The notes beneath the pieces are model-generated. The model searched no databases, was not told the origin of the DNA, and saw nothing but the letters and a program-made list of their open reading frames with translations. From the NCBI GenBank assembly GCA_949316235.1, contig OX438745.1, positions 4,593,001 through 4,657,000 of the forward strand: a DNA stretch of 64,000 nt, written 5' to 3'. Shown here piece by piece: positions 33,303 to 43,467 of this stretch. The translations under genes and the position numbers were made by a program. The stretch comes from Oegoconia quadripuncta (lineage: Eukaryota > Arthropoda > Insecta > Lepidoptera > Autostichidae). Position 1 is the first letter of the stretch, and every line of letters starts with the position of its first letter.

Positions 33303-34856
33303 AAAATCAAATCAAAATCAAAAATATTTTATTCAATGTAGGATACAAAAATATCACTTATTGAAAGTCAACATGTTATTATTTTTTTTTAAACTACATC
33401 GCTTCGCAAGGTTGGTGTTATGGTTAGGGAGAAGAAGCGACAAGAAACTCCGCAACAACACATCTTTTCAATTTGTTTCCATCTTTACAATAATATTACA
33501 TTTTAATATTACATATTACAAAACAATAGCAATTAACATAACGACCAGCTAACACCAGACCTCCTTATCGCCTAAATAATCATCTATCCTGTAATAACCC
33601 TTCTTACACAGAGTTTCTTTAATGTGGCGTTTAAATTTCTGCTCTGTTAAACTCAATACATGTTCTGGTATTTTATTGTAAAAGCGTATGCTGTGTCCCA
33701 CAAAGGATGTGCTAACCTTGCTAAGTCTAAATTGTGGAATTTCAATTTTATTTTTGTTTCTAGTATTCAAATTATGATTATCAGAATGTTTACGAAATAG
33801 GCATATATTTTTGCGTACATACATTATACTGTCATATATATATTGAGATGCAACAGTTAAAATACTTATTTCTTTAAACAGACCTCTTAGAGAATCACGG
33901 CAGCGTAAATTATATATTGCTCTGATTGCTCTTTTTTGTAGAACAAATATTGTTTGAATATCTGCAGCCCTACCCCACAGTAGTATACCATAAGACATAA
34001 TGCTATGAAAGCCTCGCTGTTTTAATGTCAGTAAGTTGTCTAATCTTACGAACAGCATAAGCAGCTGAACAGAGCCTGCTCGCAAGTGTCTCAATATGCG
34101 ACCCCCACTGTAGTGTGGAGTCCAAAGTGATGCCAAGAAAAACAGTGTTCTCAACAAATTCCAATGCTTCACTATTTAACTTTAGGTTGTTTTCCCCCTG
34201 CCTTACATTAGGTAAGGAAAACTTAATACATTTGGTTTTCTTAGCATTTAGGACTAAATTATTCACAGTAAACCAGTTCGAAACCTGTGAAAGAGTATCG
34301 TTTACATCGTCAATATCATTCGACCCTCTCTTTATTTTGAATATAAATGAAGTGTCATCAGCAAACAACACAATATCAACCAGGTTCCGAACTAAATAAG
34401 GCAAGTCGTTAATATAAACTAAAAACATAAAAGGACCCAGAATTGATCCTTGAGGCACTCCCATTTTCACAAAAGATCCTGAAGATTTTTCCAGATTTAC
34501 TTGAACTTTTTGAATTCTATTTTCTAAATAAGAAGGTAATAAGTCGAGGGCTTTGCCGTGCACCCCATAATGTTCTAATTTAAATAAAAGCGTTTTGTGA
34601 TCCACACAATCGAATGCCTTTGAAAGATCGCAAAACACACCGATTGCATCGCTGCGATCTTCCCAGGCATTATAAATATTTTTAATTAGAGCTACACCAG
34701 CATCCGTTGTCGAGCGACCGTAAGTAAAGCCAAACTGTTTATCATGTAGTAGTCCATTTGTATTGAAATGACACAGTATTTGACCCAGAATAAGTTTCTC
34801 AAAAATTTTACTAAGTACAGGTAGAATGGAGATGGGCCTGTAATTATTGAGATCTT
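33303..34856 (-). pseudogene. LINE-C: 5'-truncated LINE-B relative, frameshifted
   Basis: On the minus strand the copy begins inside RT (NNYRPISILPVLSKIFEKLI, about 34850). It continues through GRSTTDAGVALI, VFCDLSKAFDCVDHKTL, GVPQGSILGPFMFLVYINDL and FADDTS, and ends with GYYRIDDYLGDKEVWC (stop at 33549). RT is therefore missing only its N-terminal part and all of the endonuclease. A frame change between about 34003 and 34172 separates the two long open stretches. The 3' UTR ends in (TTTGAT)n, which faces the LINE-A tail end-to-end at 33300. It is about one subfamily away from LINE-B. Confidence 0.8.
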
Positions 34857-34988
34857 ATTTCTTTTTATGCTTCTTATTGTTGTACAATAAAGAATATTTT
34901 GTTTGTTGTTTGTTTGTTAAATAACGAAAATTCCGACAGCATATATTTTGTATTTTGCGAGTACAATATTGGATTTTGGAGATCTTTG

Positions 34989-35041
34989 GGGGAGGCCTTT
35001 GTCCAGCAGTGGACGTCTTTCGGCTGATGTGATGATGATGA
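34989..35041 (+). repeat. RTE-type LINE 3' terminus
   Basis: GGGGGAGGCCTTTGTCCAGC, then AGTGGACGTCTTTCGGCTGA and a (GAT)n end. This is the extreme 3' end of a lepidopteran RTE-like LINE. Similar ends occur at 38490-38552 and 41349-41397. Confidence 0.7.
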
Positions 35042-35054
35042 TTTTTAACCATGC

Positions 35055-35345
35055 AAAGCAGCTCTAAGATCCTTGTTGCTGACGTAGCCACAACGGCCGC
35101 CAAACTGAAGTAGGACTGGGCGGGCCATGTTTGTCGCATACCAGATGACTTGTGGGCCAAAATCGCCACCACCTGGAGCCCACCGTTAGAGGGAAGGCGT
35201 CGCGGCAGACCGAAAAAGAGATGGCAGGATGACTTGGATAAGTTCCTACACAACTGTTCGGAGGAGGCCCGGGACAGAGAGGCGTGGATAGAGGAGGGAG
35301 GTCTTTGCCCAGCAGTGGGACAGTATGGGCTCCTAATAATAATAA
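35055..35345 (+). pseudogene. RTE-type LINE C-terminal fragment
   Basis: Encodes WAKIATTWSPPLEGRRRGRP, KKRWQDDLDKFLHN and a CPAVGQYG end followed by (AATAAT)n. This is the conserved C-terminal block of RTE-like ORFs. A short upstream part (TAKLK.DWAGHVCR-like) has a stop. Confidence 0.7.
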
Positions 35346-36089
35346 TGTAGCATATGACACTGTAGGGATAACAAAGAAATCTATATACTATTAGCTGAAA
35401 ATTTCACTATAATTTGGCGTGGCCAGTGTGACGTCAGGGTGCGGGGGTGCCACTTTGGAAGGGGCAGCAGGCCAAGTCATGAATATCGTCGACCGACAAC
35501 TTCACTTGTGCTCGTAGAAGCGTTCGCTCACCAGAATTCAGAGATTTAGCTTCGTCTATGTGTTTATTGTGCATTTATTTCATTTGATTAATGAAATGCA
35601 ATAACTAATTTATTTGCTAGTAATTATACAGTTTAGGTTTTGTAATTTTTTTTTTATATAATCTGTTTATTATTGCTGACAATACATATACAGACGTAAG
35701 AAGCGAAATAAAAACGTGGAAACTATTTTTAAGTTATATAATTTTTAAATAGAGCTTATATCTGTTAAAACTCTTTTATCACTGAAATGGTCTTCTAGAA
35801 TTAAGATTATGTTTGAAATACTCAATATGGTTCGCAATTTTTTTTTATCGTCTCAAACAGCATTTTATATTTTACAGCCGCGCCATTTTGGTATTTCATT
35901 AAATACAAACCTAGCCTGTTATAACGGTACTTTAAAATTTTCAATGTCCACACTGTTTACTAACATAGTTATAGGTGATTGTACAAACAAACATGGACCT
36001 TATTGTCTGGAGAACAAATGAGTTAGTGTTACTAATCCATGGCACGGTTTAGTCGAATTGATTGGTATCGCTTTGATTCAAATCCATAC
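35346..36089. other. No gene recognised
   Basis: AT-rich intronic sequence. The 70-codon ORF at 35809-36021 has no recognisable feature. Confidence 0.5.
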
Positions 36090-36098
36090 AATCCATGC
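36090..36098. repeat. Target-site duplication, left (AATCCATGC)
   Basis: Nine bases identical to 36772-36780, directly outside the TIR element. They delimit the element exactly. Confidence 0.75.
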
Positions 36099-36771
36099 GG
36101 TTACCTATTGAAACGCTTAACGTTTTTCACCATAAACTGACAATTCATAATGCTACTCGCCATAATAGTCATTTGCAATAGACCGTTATAGCATAACTTC
36201 ATTACACATAATATCATATGACCGAACCCTGTAACGGATAATCATAGAAAGCCATAATTTTAATAAGCATAAGTAATGAAAGGCATAATTTTTGTTGACC
36301 ATAATATTCAAAAGACATAATATTTAAAAAGCATATAATATGCAAGCAAGCAAATAGGCAAGCAGGGATGCATGCATACATGTGAACCTAACACGAAGGG
36401 TATGGCGGGCGATCCGGGCTCGCTCTACTCGCCCGGCTCGCTTCCGCCATACCCTTCGAACCTAACCTATCCATATCGGGGTGCCAAGAACTCCCTTGCT
36501 CGCTTCGCTCGCACTCGACAAAATTATGAATATGGTAATTTATGCATAATTAAAATCTACGTTTCAAAGTATTCCTTATAAAAATATGGCAAATGAAAAA
36601 ATAGATTTAAAATATGGCTTTTACTATTATGCCCTTCAACAAATCTGCGTTATTATGTTTATGCATAATAATAAATTTGCGAAACACTATTATACTTATT
36701 AATTTGTATGCCATATGATGTATGGCAATTGAACTTATGACAATAAACATTACGCGTTTCAAAGTGTCACC
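36099..36771. mobile_element. Non-autonomous TIR DNA element, 9-bp TSD
   Basis: This 673-bp element is bounded by GGTTACCTATTGAAACGC (36099-36116) and GCGTTTCAAAGTGTCACC (36754-36771). These are inverted repeats differing at a few positions, and the similarity continues inwards as degenerate words (ATAA, CATAAT, GCCATA) on both arms. The centre holds a GC-rich hairpin. The 9-bp target duplication fits Mutator-like or Merlin-like transposases, and a GG.. terminus is compatible with Merlin; both are inferences. No transposase ORF is present; the 69-codon ORF inside is across the hairpin. Confidence 0.7.
36394..36458. repeat. GC-rich central hairpin of the TIR element
   Basis: CGAAGGGTATGGCGG (36394-36408) pairs perfectly with 36444-36458, and CCGGGC (36414-36419) pairs with GCCCGG (36431-36436) inside it. 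The surrounding DNA is very AT-rich, so the hairpin stands out. Confidence 0.8.
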
Positions 36772-36780
36772 AATCCATGC
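36772..36780. repeat. Target-site duplication, right (AATCCATGC)
   Basis: Direct copy of 36090-36098 flanking the right TIR. Confidence 0.75.
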
Positions 36781-36871
36781 TTCATGAAAACATAACCCTG
36801 TCTTTGCTGTAGCGTAGCTGCGTTATAAAAACATATGCACTATTCACAATAAATCTGACATCTTTTGTTGT

Positions 36872-37126
36872 TAATCGCCTTCGTGGCTCAATGTAAACAA
36901 CATTGGGTTTACGATTCGGAGGTCGCGGGTTCGATCCCCAGCGGGGTACATGTTTAACCACTCGGTTTGGTTGGTGGTAGGGCATTTTAAATGTCCGCCT
37001 GGCTAGCTACCACCATCTTATCTAAATCTGCCGCCAAGCATCAATGTTAATAGCATTGTTGTGTTCCGGTTGTCAGAGATAAGGTAGCCAGTCCTCCAAA
37101 TGTGTTGGGGTTTGCAGGTCAGTACG
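36872..37126 (+). mobile_element. SINE-I, 3'-truncated
   Basis: Head CGCCTTCGTGGCTCAATGTA, perfect B box (GGTTCGATCCC), and body down to GCAGGTCAGTACGC. It is then interrupted by a LINE-B-type UTR fragment, which suggests an insertion or deletion at 37126. Confidence 0.85.
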
Positions 37127-37292
37127 CAAACCTATTACCCTTTTAGAAAGAGAAATCATCTGTGAGAAAAGAAACGGCGCAGGAAACTCATAATTTAATT
37201 AATATAATATAATATTTTTTGGGAGCCGTAGAAGTACACCAAGAGTATTTGTCATTCAAGTAGTCACTAATTTTGTAATGATACTCTCCGGT
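37127..37292 (-). repeat. LINE-B-type 3' end fragment
   Basis: Minus strand: an ATTAGTGACTACTTGAATGA-like end of ORF2, followed by the UTR with TTTCTTTTCTCACAGATGAT. It matches 2885-3195 and 58421-58800. Confidence 0.65.
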
Positions 37293-37317
37293 AAAAGCAA
37301 GCAAGTTTTTGTTCAAA

Positions 37318-37428
37318 TCAATTCAAATCAAATCAAAAATATAGGATATTCAATGTAGGATACAAAAATATCACTTATTGAAAGTCAACATGTTATTATT
37401 TTTTTTTTAAACTACATTTCAAATAAAT
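37318..37428 (-). repeat. LINE-C-type 3' terminus
   Basis: Complement of AACATGTTGACTTTCAATAA, GTGATATTTTTGTATCCTAC and the (TTTGAT)n tail. It is nearly identical to 33303-33400. Confidence 0.75.
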
Positions 37429-38488
37429 CTATGGATAAACATGTAGCCTGTCTATAATTTTACTTAATAGAAGATCGCAGAAACCGTTGTTTTTAAAAGA
37501 GACACACCCCTTTAAAATAACTGTTACAATAATAACGAGAGAGGAAAATAATTTTTGATTGAAATATGAAGCAGAGACTCCTATAAAATACAGTCATTGG
37601 AAAATTTTCGTTATATCCGCCCGAATAAACAGAGACATTTGTGTCAAACCAAATTTAGACTGTCAAACAAGACAAAGGGAAGTAAATTCCAAATTGTTAC
37701 CTACCTCATTAAATTATGTAAATTCCCGCTCGAAAAGTATCAGAGCCAATTCAGACCAGCGTAAACGTATCATTGGAGTCTATTCAAACGAGCGTAAACT
37801 ATCCTGACGCTGCGTATAAATCTATAAACAGATTGCACAACTTTGCGGTCTTATTATGCGTAAAAATGGTATCTAAATTTTGCAGCATCTCGTCATATTA
37901 CGCAATAATACTGTACAGGATGGTAAACATCACTCACACACACATTCACAGAACATACACGTCATACTAGTCACGCTTAGTATAGCTGACTCTTGCGTTG
38001 TTTGGATCGTGTGCTATGTTATAAGTCAAGCGTAAGAATGCCAGTAAAAACTGAGCACTCGTACGGTGGAGCGTCCATACAACGATTGGTCGATCCGAGG
38101 GTTAAATTGTTACGTCTGATGTGGTGGCGACTGTACATAAGTTGTGTCTATAAAATGTGAATGCTATTTTGGCAGTAAAGATTAGTTTACTGTAATAGAA
38201 TTTGTATCACAAAGTGCTGGGGATTCCGAAATATAAATAAAATAATAAAAAACAAATTGTAAATAAAGAACGTTCGCTCGTGGTGAAAGGTACTTCCTCC
38301 CTTACACCGATCGCATTTATCCTCGTGTATACATATGTCACTGATGCCCCCACTGGCATTTCTTGAGGGGCATTCAAAATTCTTGAGTGAGGACGCACCG
38401 CCAAAAGTAGCGTAGGACAAGGTAGACAGACGATTTGATAAAAATCGCGGGAAATCGCTGTATGCAGGCGGCGTCCAACTGGTCACTC
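37429..38488. other. No gene recognised
   Basis: Short ORFs here (for example 37559-37807) have no domain or conserved context. Nothing else is seen. Confidence 0.5.
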
Positions 38489-38552
38489 TGGAATTATTGG
38501 GGAGGCTTAAGTTCAGCAGTGTACGTCGTGTGTCTGATATGATGATGATGAT
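38489..38552 (+). repeat. RTE-type LINE 3' terminus
   Basis: TTGGGGAGGCTTAAGTTCAG, then CAGTGTACGTCGTGTGTCTG and a GATGATGATGATAA end. It abuts the LINE-B-type fragment that follows. Confidence 0.65.
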
Positions 38553-39220
38553 AAGTGTGATGTTGTGTTGTGGGGAAATGCCGCGGACATAAATTGTATC
38601 TTTGTTCTGCAGAAACGAGCGGTTCGCGCGATTTACAAACTGGACCCCAGAGTGTATCTTAGGAATAAATTTAAAGAAATTAATATATTAACATTAGCAT
38701 CGCAATGTTTACGAAAACTTAATGTATGTAAGAAAAAATCTAGAATCGTTTAGGAAAAATAGTGATATACATATAATGTTAATACCAGATATAAAAATAA
38801 ACTTGCTGTTCATGTGAGCCGTTTACCCAAAGTCACTGAGTCATTTAAGGGGCAATGTATGCGCTTTTATAATAAGGTTCCAGTAGACATTCAAAATTTA
38901 CCTTTAAATAAATTCAAAACCATCATAAAACAGACATTATTTACCAAAGGCTATTATAACATTTCTGACTGTCTGGATGATAATCAAGCATGGACATAGA
39001 CCGCTCGGCGACATTCAGTCTAATTATACAATATAATATAATTGGAACCTAAACTTATTTAAAAGAGTCACCCTTGAGTTTGTTGCTCGTTCTTCTCTGG
39101 GGAATCAGCTTTGTGAATGAGCAATAATGTCCAAAACTTTAATAATAAGATAAAAAATGTGACGTTTTCAAGTGATAATTTTTATCCTACGAAATAAATA
39201 TTTTTTGATTTGATTTGAAT
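38553..39220 (+). pseudogene. 5'-truncated LINE-B-type copy
   Basis: The + strand encodes MLWGNAADINCIFVLQKRAV and RAIYKLDPRVYLRNKFKEIN. After frame breaks near 38710-38790 it continues with SRLPKVTESFKGQCMRFYNK and GYYNISDCLDDNQAWT (stop at about 38997). The shared 3' UTR and a TTTTTTGATTTGATTTGAAT tail follow. Only the part after RT is retained. Confidence 0.8.
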
Positions 39221-39533
39221 TACTTTATGTTATACGCGACTGATTTGCGACCGCGACCGTATAGTCGACCGACTATAGCCCCGCGGAAATTGAATCTGCG
39301 ACATGCGCATCCAAAACCCCCGAAGGTTGTGTAACTGTGCCCGAAAGAAAAACAATTCCTTTCGCGTCCTTAAAACCCGTAGTGAAACCCTGTCAGAAAC
39401 ATCATTCCGTACAAAAACAATGTCAAATTAATCTTGTTGGAGTCCTGCGGAAAACATCTGTGAATTTCAAGGTTCAGTAGATTAGATCTTTCACTTTTCG
39501 GGGTTCCGTGTGACTAAATAAGAATAAAAACAA
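39221..39533. other. No gene recognised
   Basis: Unassigned sequence between a LINE end and the inverted repeat. A short GC-richer patch (ACCGCGACCGTATAGTCGAC) lies at about 39250. Confidence 0.45.
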
Positions 39534-39760
39534 CCCACCAAAAACATTCTGTAAAAAACTAGCCAAATCTCGATGGAGCTGCTTGATTATCTCTAAAAAG
39601 TAATGAAATCTATACAAAGTCGTGCCAAGTGTAAGGTTCCTTACTGCGATTTCTTTATTATTATAGTTAATGTTGTGTGACTTGGCCGTTGAAGGGTACA
39701 CAGGGGTACAAAACCAGGTGCTCCATGACACCATTGCACCAATCTGTCGCCAGAACCGCT
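39534..39760 (-). repeat. Perfect inverted repeat, left arm
   Basis: 227 bp that I find identical to the complement of 39931-40157, with one further matching base inside (39761/40930-type position: 39761 with 39930). The outer end is CCCACCAAAAAC and the inner end is CAGAACCGCT. The duplicated 60-odd codon ORFs beginning MVSWSTWFCTPVYP arise only from this duplication. Confidence 0.9.
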
Positions 39761-39761
39761 A

Positions 39762-39929
39762 TTAATGTTATTAATTATGTTATTAAGAATGTTCAACGGC
39801 AAACTATTAGCGAATAATCTGTGTGGCGTTTACATAACATTCTTTATACGTTAGTGGCTTTATCAAGCCTACAATTGACTGGTTATTGAATCAACGTTTT
39901 CCAAGTGGCAATTTTCCATCGTCAATGCG
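39762..39929. other. Spacer of the 227-bp inverted repeat
   Basis: 168 bp of unique AT-rich sequence (starts TTAATGTTATTAATTATG). No ORF or known motif. Confidence 0.6.
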
Positions 39930-39930
39930 T

Positions 39931-40157
39931 AGCGGTTCTGGCGACAGATTGGTGCAATGGTGTCATGGAGCACCTGGTTTTGTACCCCTGTGTACCCTTC
40001 AACGGCCAAGTCACACAACATTAACTATAATAATAAAGAAATCGCAGTAAGGAACCTTACACTTGGCACGACTTTGTATAGATTTCATTACTTTTTAGAG
40101 ATAATCAAGCAGCTCCATCGAGATTTGGCTAGTTTTTTACAGAATGTTTTTGGTGGG
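39931..40157 (+). repeat. Perfect inverted repeat, right arm
   Basis: Mate of 39534-39760, ending TTTTTGGTGGG at 40157. I see no target-site duplication outside the arms (left flank AAAAACAA, right flank ATTTCACTTC). It may be a foldback element, a MITE, or a palindromic duplication of element ends. Confidence 0.9.
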
Positions 40158-40160
40158 ATT

Positions 40161-40360
40161 TCACTTCTTTTTGTACAAATGTGGGCATATTACATATATG
40201 CCCACGTTTCTACAAATATACTTGATACTGCAAGTTGAGTCAGTTCTACCATACACCAAGAAAGATATTGAATGGAAGAGACAAGACCCGTCTTTGGGCA
40301 TACCAACTACTTGGTAGCCACTAAGTTCATCGTCGTCTTTTAATAATATCGACATTTTTT
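40161..40360 (-). pseudogene. OTU-type cysteine protease fragment
   Basis: On the minus strand from about 40355, codons read DDELSGYQVVGMPKDGSCLF followed by HSISFLVYGRTDST. This is the N-terminal catalytic segment of an OTU fold, with the DGxCLF box containing the nucleophile Cys. The downstream catalytic His block is absent. The sequence turns into an unrelated AT-rich stretch with a GTGGGCATAT/ATATGCCCAC hairpin at about 40180-40204. OTU domains are carried by some animal Helitrons and other large transposons, so this is probably a transposon remnant. It is not a functional host gene. Confidence 0.6.
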
Positions 40361-41345
40361 ACGATAATTATTATCTTGCGAAATCAAACACAATTAAACT
40401 CAACGACCTTTAGTATATGGACAACGAATCAGAAATACCGATAATATTTAGACTAAAACCTACTTATATCTTTAAGACTTCTTTTGTCTTAATAAAAAAA
40501 ACTTAAAGAAAATATTACTCTGCCTACTCAATCTATACAAACTATAAGCAAAACGTTAACTCTTAATTATTAGACAAGTGTCAATATAATTAATTATCAA
40601 TGAACTTTCTACCAAAGGTACTACCTACCTAGTACTGAAATACAGCTAAATTAATGATATTTTTAAACGAAACGAAGTAATATCTAACTAAATAAACTAA
40701 ACTAGAATACTAGAAAAGTACTTATAAACACGAACGCGATTCGAAGTACTAACTATAAATTAAACCTAGAAAACTAAAAGTAGGTACTAAATAATTAACA
40801 ATTAAATAAAGTATTCAAGTGAAACTTCTTTTAATTCTGATAATTAAGTAATAATCAGTAATCCGTCACTAACCATATAATTCCTAACCTGTTTAAATCT
40901 TTGAATTAATATAATAACAACGTGCCAATTAACCTTAGCAAACCTCACGAAATAATCAGCGAAATCAACGAAATGCAAATAATCCCTCCTAATCCCTAGC
41001 AAACATTTTCAAGCGCAATAGAAGAATGTCGTAAACGACTGTAACGCGGCCGGTTGCCACTTTGCCATATAAGATTATCGGAAAAACAAAACGTAAGCGC
41101 GTTTTAAAATACAGTCAACGCCATCTAGCGACGCGTGCGGGTATCACCGCCACTCTTAGCCAATGCATTATATTTTGACCAAATTTTCGTTTGTTTATTT
41201 AATTTGTGTAATGTTCGAGTAGAATAAAATTAATCGTTTGACTATTTCTTCTTGTAAACTTGTAATAAGTATAAGTAAGTATAAGTATAAAAGCCAGTCT
41301 AGTCTTATCCAGAGTTTTCCTTTAATTTTATTTATATTCGTATTA
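40361..41345. other. No gene recognised
   Basis: Very AT-rich; no supported ORF. A short stretch CAACGCCATCTAGCGACG at about 41116 resembles SINE-II end words but is too short to call. Confidence 0.5.
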
Positions 41346-41348
41346 AAA

Positions 41349-41397
41349 GCAGAAGGGGAGGCATTCGCCCAGCAGTGGGACGCTATAGGCTAGATTA
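41349..41397 (+). repeat. RTE-type LINE 3' terminus
   Basis: AGCAGAAGGGGAGGCATTCG and CCCAGCAGTGGGACGCTATA, the family's terminal words. Upstream ORF sequence is absent. Confidence 0.6.
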
Positions 41398-41739
41398 AAT
41401 TAGAAGATGTGTCCCACTACGCTGGATTTTTGCAATGACAGTCGATTTTTCTATGTACCAATAGTAGAAGGGGGCATTACCATATCTCTAATACAGCTGA
41501 GACCAGCTGAGGGTTCTTCATCTGATACTTCAGACCTTCGATTTTTGACATCAAATGAAGCAGCCCACCAAGTTGAATATTTTTTGTAAAGGCGGTATAT
41601 GTCGATCTCTAATAGTTTGGTTGGGCTCTTGTGTTTCCTAATCAGGGTCACCAGGTACTCCAGATCTTCGATTATCCTAGTTTTTATAGTTTTCCCTTTA
41701 TGTGGCCATTGAACCATAACTCTGTACCAAATTTCAGCT

Positions 41740-42065
41740 CTCTGAGTTTATGGGAAGTACTAGTTCTATTTTGATGATCATGAGTGAGTGAGTGAGTGAG
41801 TGAGTGTCATAAATGCGAAACTTTGCTTTCGCTTAACTTCGGAACTAAATGACCTACAGACTTGAAATTTTGGATTTTAAGTATGTGATTATAGCTTACT
41901 GGATGACGAAAATTTCTGCGTTCTAGGCTTATCCAGAGGTTCTAAAATAGGGGCCTGAAAATGCGGCGAAATGGTTCCAGTAAAGGATGGTACGGCAGTG
42001 TTTGCTTCGCGCTCGACTTGGCGGGGGCACTGCCGTGCCCCCAGATACATTGTTATCCCAGGGAT
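41740..42065 (+). repeat. Dispersed repeat with (GAGT)n microsatellite
   Basis: A (GAGT)6-7 run at about 41784-41808 is followed by CTTTGCTTTCGCTTAACTTC, CCTACAGACTTGAAATTTTG and a GGCGGGGGCACTGCCGTGCC end. The GCACTGCCGTGC portion can form a hairpin. The element has the layout of other microsatellite-bearing dispersed repeats here, such as 52440-53448. Confidence 0.5.
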
Positions 42066-42264
42066 GAGAGTAACTTATTAGGGCGCCAATAGTTCGAGGG
42101 ACTAAATAAGTCTTTAACCCGACTTAAACACTGTCCTTTTCATTACGAATACCAGTAAGAATAAAAACACGAGTTAATACAAATATCTGCTATACGGAAG
42201 TATAAACAAAACTCTACAACTCGAAAAACAAATGAAGAAGTAAATAAGTTAAATTAAAAAAAGT

Positions 42265-42350
42265 CATTAGTACATGGCCTGCCTGGGAATCGAACCCGGA
42301 CGTCCCAAATTGGGAGCCCGCGTCTTTACCGCTGATGCACCGATGCCCTT
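42265..42350 (-). mobile_element. SINE-III head fragment
   Basis: Minus strand: GGGCATCGGTGCATCAGCGG, then a B box GGTTCGATTCCC, then AGGCAGGCCATGTAC. The same head is on the + strand at 60528. Only the tRNA-like part is retained. Confidence 0.7.
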
Positions 42351-42614
42351 GGATGTTGTTTTATTATTTACCATAAAATGTATCTTATGACAATCCAGGT
42401 TGATAGATCTTGATAGACGAATCTATCGACACCATCCACTTTGAAATCGGTTAAGCCGTTTAGGTTACAGCATGCCCCAAAGGAACGGACATACATACAT
42501 ACGCTCGAAAAACAATACCCTCCTTTCTTGCGCGGTGGGGTAAAGGCAGTTTTTTATTATTGCTTATCTCTGCATTCGTTTTTGTTACAATAATGCAAAT
42601 AATTTTAATTCATC

Positions 42615-42900
42615 ATCATCATCATATCAGACACAGGAGGTCCACTGCTCAACATAGGCCTCCCCCATAGTATTCCAGAGTGACCGGTTGGAAGCGATCT
42701 GCACCTTGTGAGTGGATGTCCTACGCTGAGCGTGCGGGTGAGTGGTCTCCACTCGAGAACTTTAACGCCCCAACGGCCACCAATTCTTCAAGCTATGTGC
42801 CTTGTCCATTGCCATATCAACTTGATAATCCGCTGGGTTAAGTCAATGAAATTCGTTCGACTGCAGATTTCTTCATTCGAGATTCGATCATGTAGGGAAA
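42615..42900 (-). pseudogene. RTE-type LINE C-terminal fragment
   Basis: Minus strand encodes an IIKLIWQWTRH-like block, GGRWGVKVLEWRPLTRTLS, and ends with GGGGGAGGCCTATGTTGAGC plus a (GAT)n terminus (42608-42630). It is a relative of 20829-21145. Confidence 0.7.
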
Positions 42901-42904
42901 CGGC

Positions 42905-43320
42905 AACATAAGATACACGATATCACTTTTCCTGCCCTTATCCCACTCTCGGTGGGGTCGGCACAACACGTCATTCTCTTCCACTCTCCCCTATCAGCCG
43001 TCATCTCCGTACTCACCCCTTTCACACACATACCATTCCTCACACAGTCTACCCACACCTTTTTTGGTCTTCCTCTACCTCTGTATCCCTCCACATTCAT
43101 ACTTAACACTCGTCTTGTTACTTGCCGTTCATCCCTCCTCATAATGTGCCCAAACCATGCTAACTCCTCAACTTTTCTGTTATTGGCGCCACTTTTAGAC
43201 TTCCTCTGATATACTCATTCCTGATCTTATCCATTCTAGTCACACCACACATTATCTTAGCATTCTCATCTCTGCCACATGCATTCTACTTCATCAGTCT
43301 CTTTCATTGCCCAACAGGAC
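42905..43320 (-). pseudogene. RTE-type LINE C-terminal fragment
   Basis: Minus strand encodes MRRDERQVTRRVLSMNVEGY, RGRGRPKKVWVDCVRNGMCV, KGVSTEMTADRGEWKRMTCC and ADPTES. This is a well-conserved C-terminal block of a lepidopteran RTE-like LINE with a (Cys/His-rich) end. The open stretch is 42888-43142; upstream codons (KIMCGVTRMDKIRNEYI-like) lie in another frame. It sits just beside another RTE fragment of a different family. Confidence 0.75.
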
Positions 43321-43339
43321 AAAAACGTAAAAAATTAAA

Positions 43340-43465
43340 AGAAATATTAAAGCACGGAGACAGACTAGCACACGTTTTCTCCCTGATTATGATATTTTAC
43401 CCGCCTCCAAACTTCTCCCACTGCAACTCCTGTAACACAAATCTGTAGGTGGGTAGGGGTCCATA
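43340..43465 (-). repeat. 3' tail of the PD-(D/E)XK-like family
   Basis: Minus strand: CATAATCAGGGAGAAAACGT, GTGCTAGTCTGTCTCCGTGC and a TTTAATATTTCTTTTAATTT end. This matches the tail of copy a (8345-8440). No domain codons are kept. Confidence 0.6.
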
Positions 43466-43467
43466 TT

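Noticed and set aside
39474..40238. Duplicated gene encoding MVSWSTWFCTPVYP...
   Set aside because: The two ORFs are mirror images created by the 227-bp inverted repeat; no homology is recognised.
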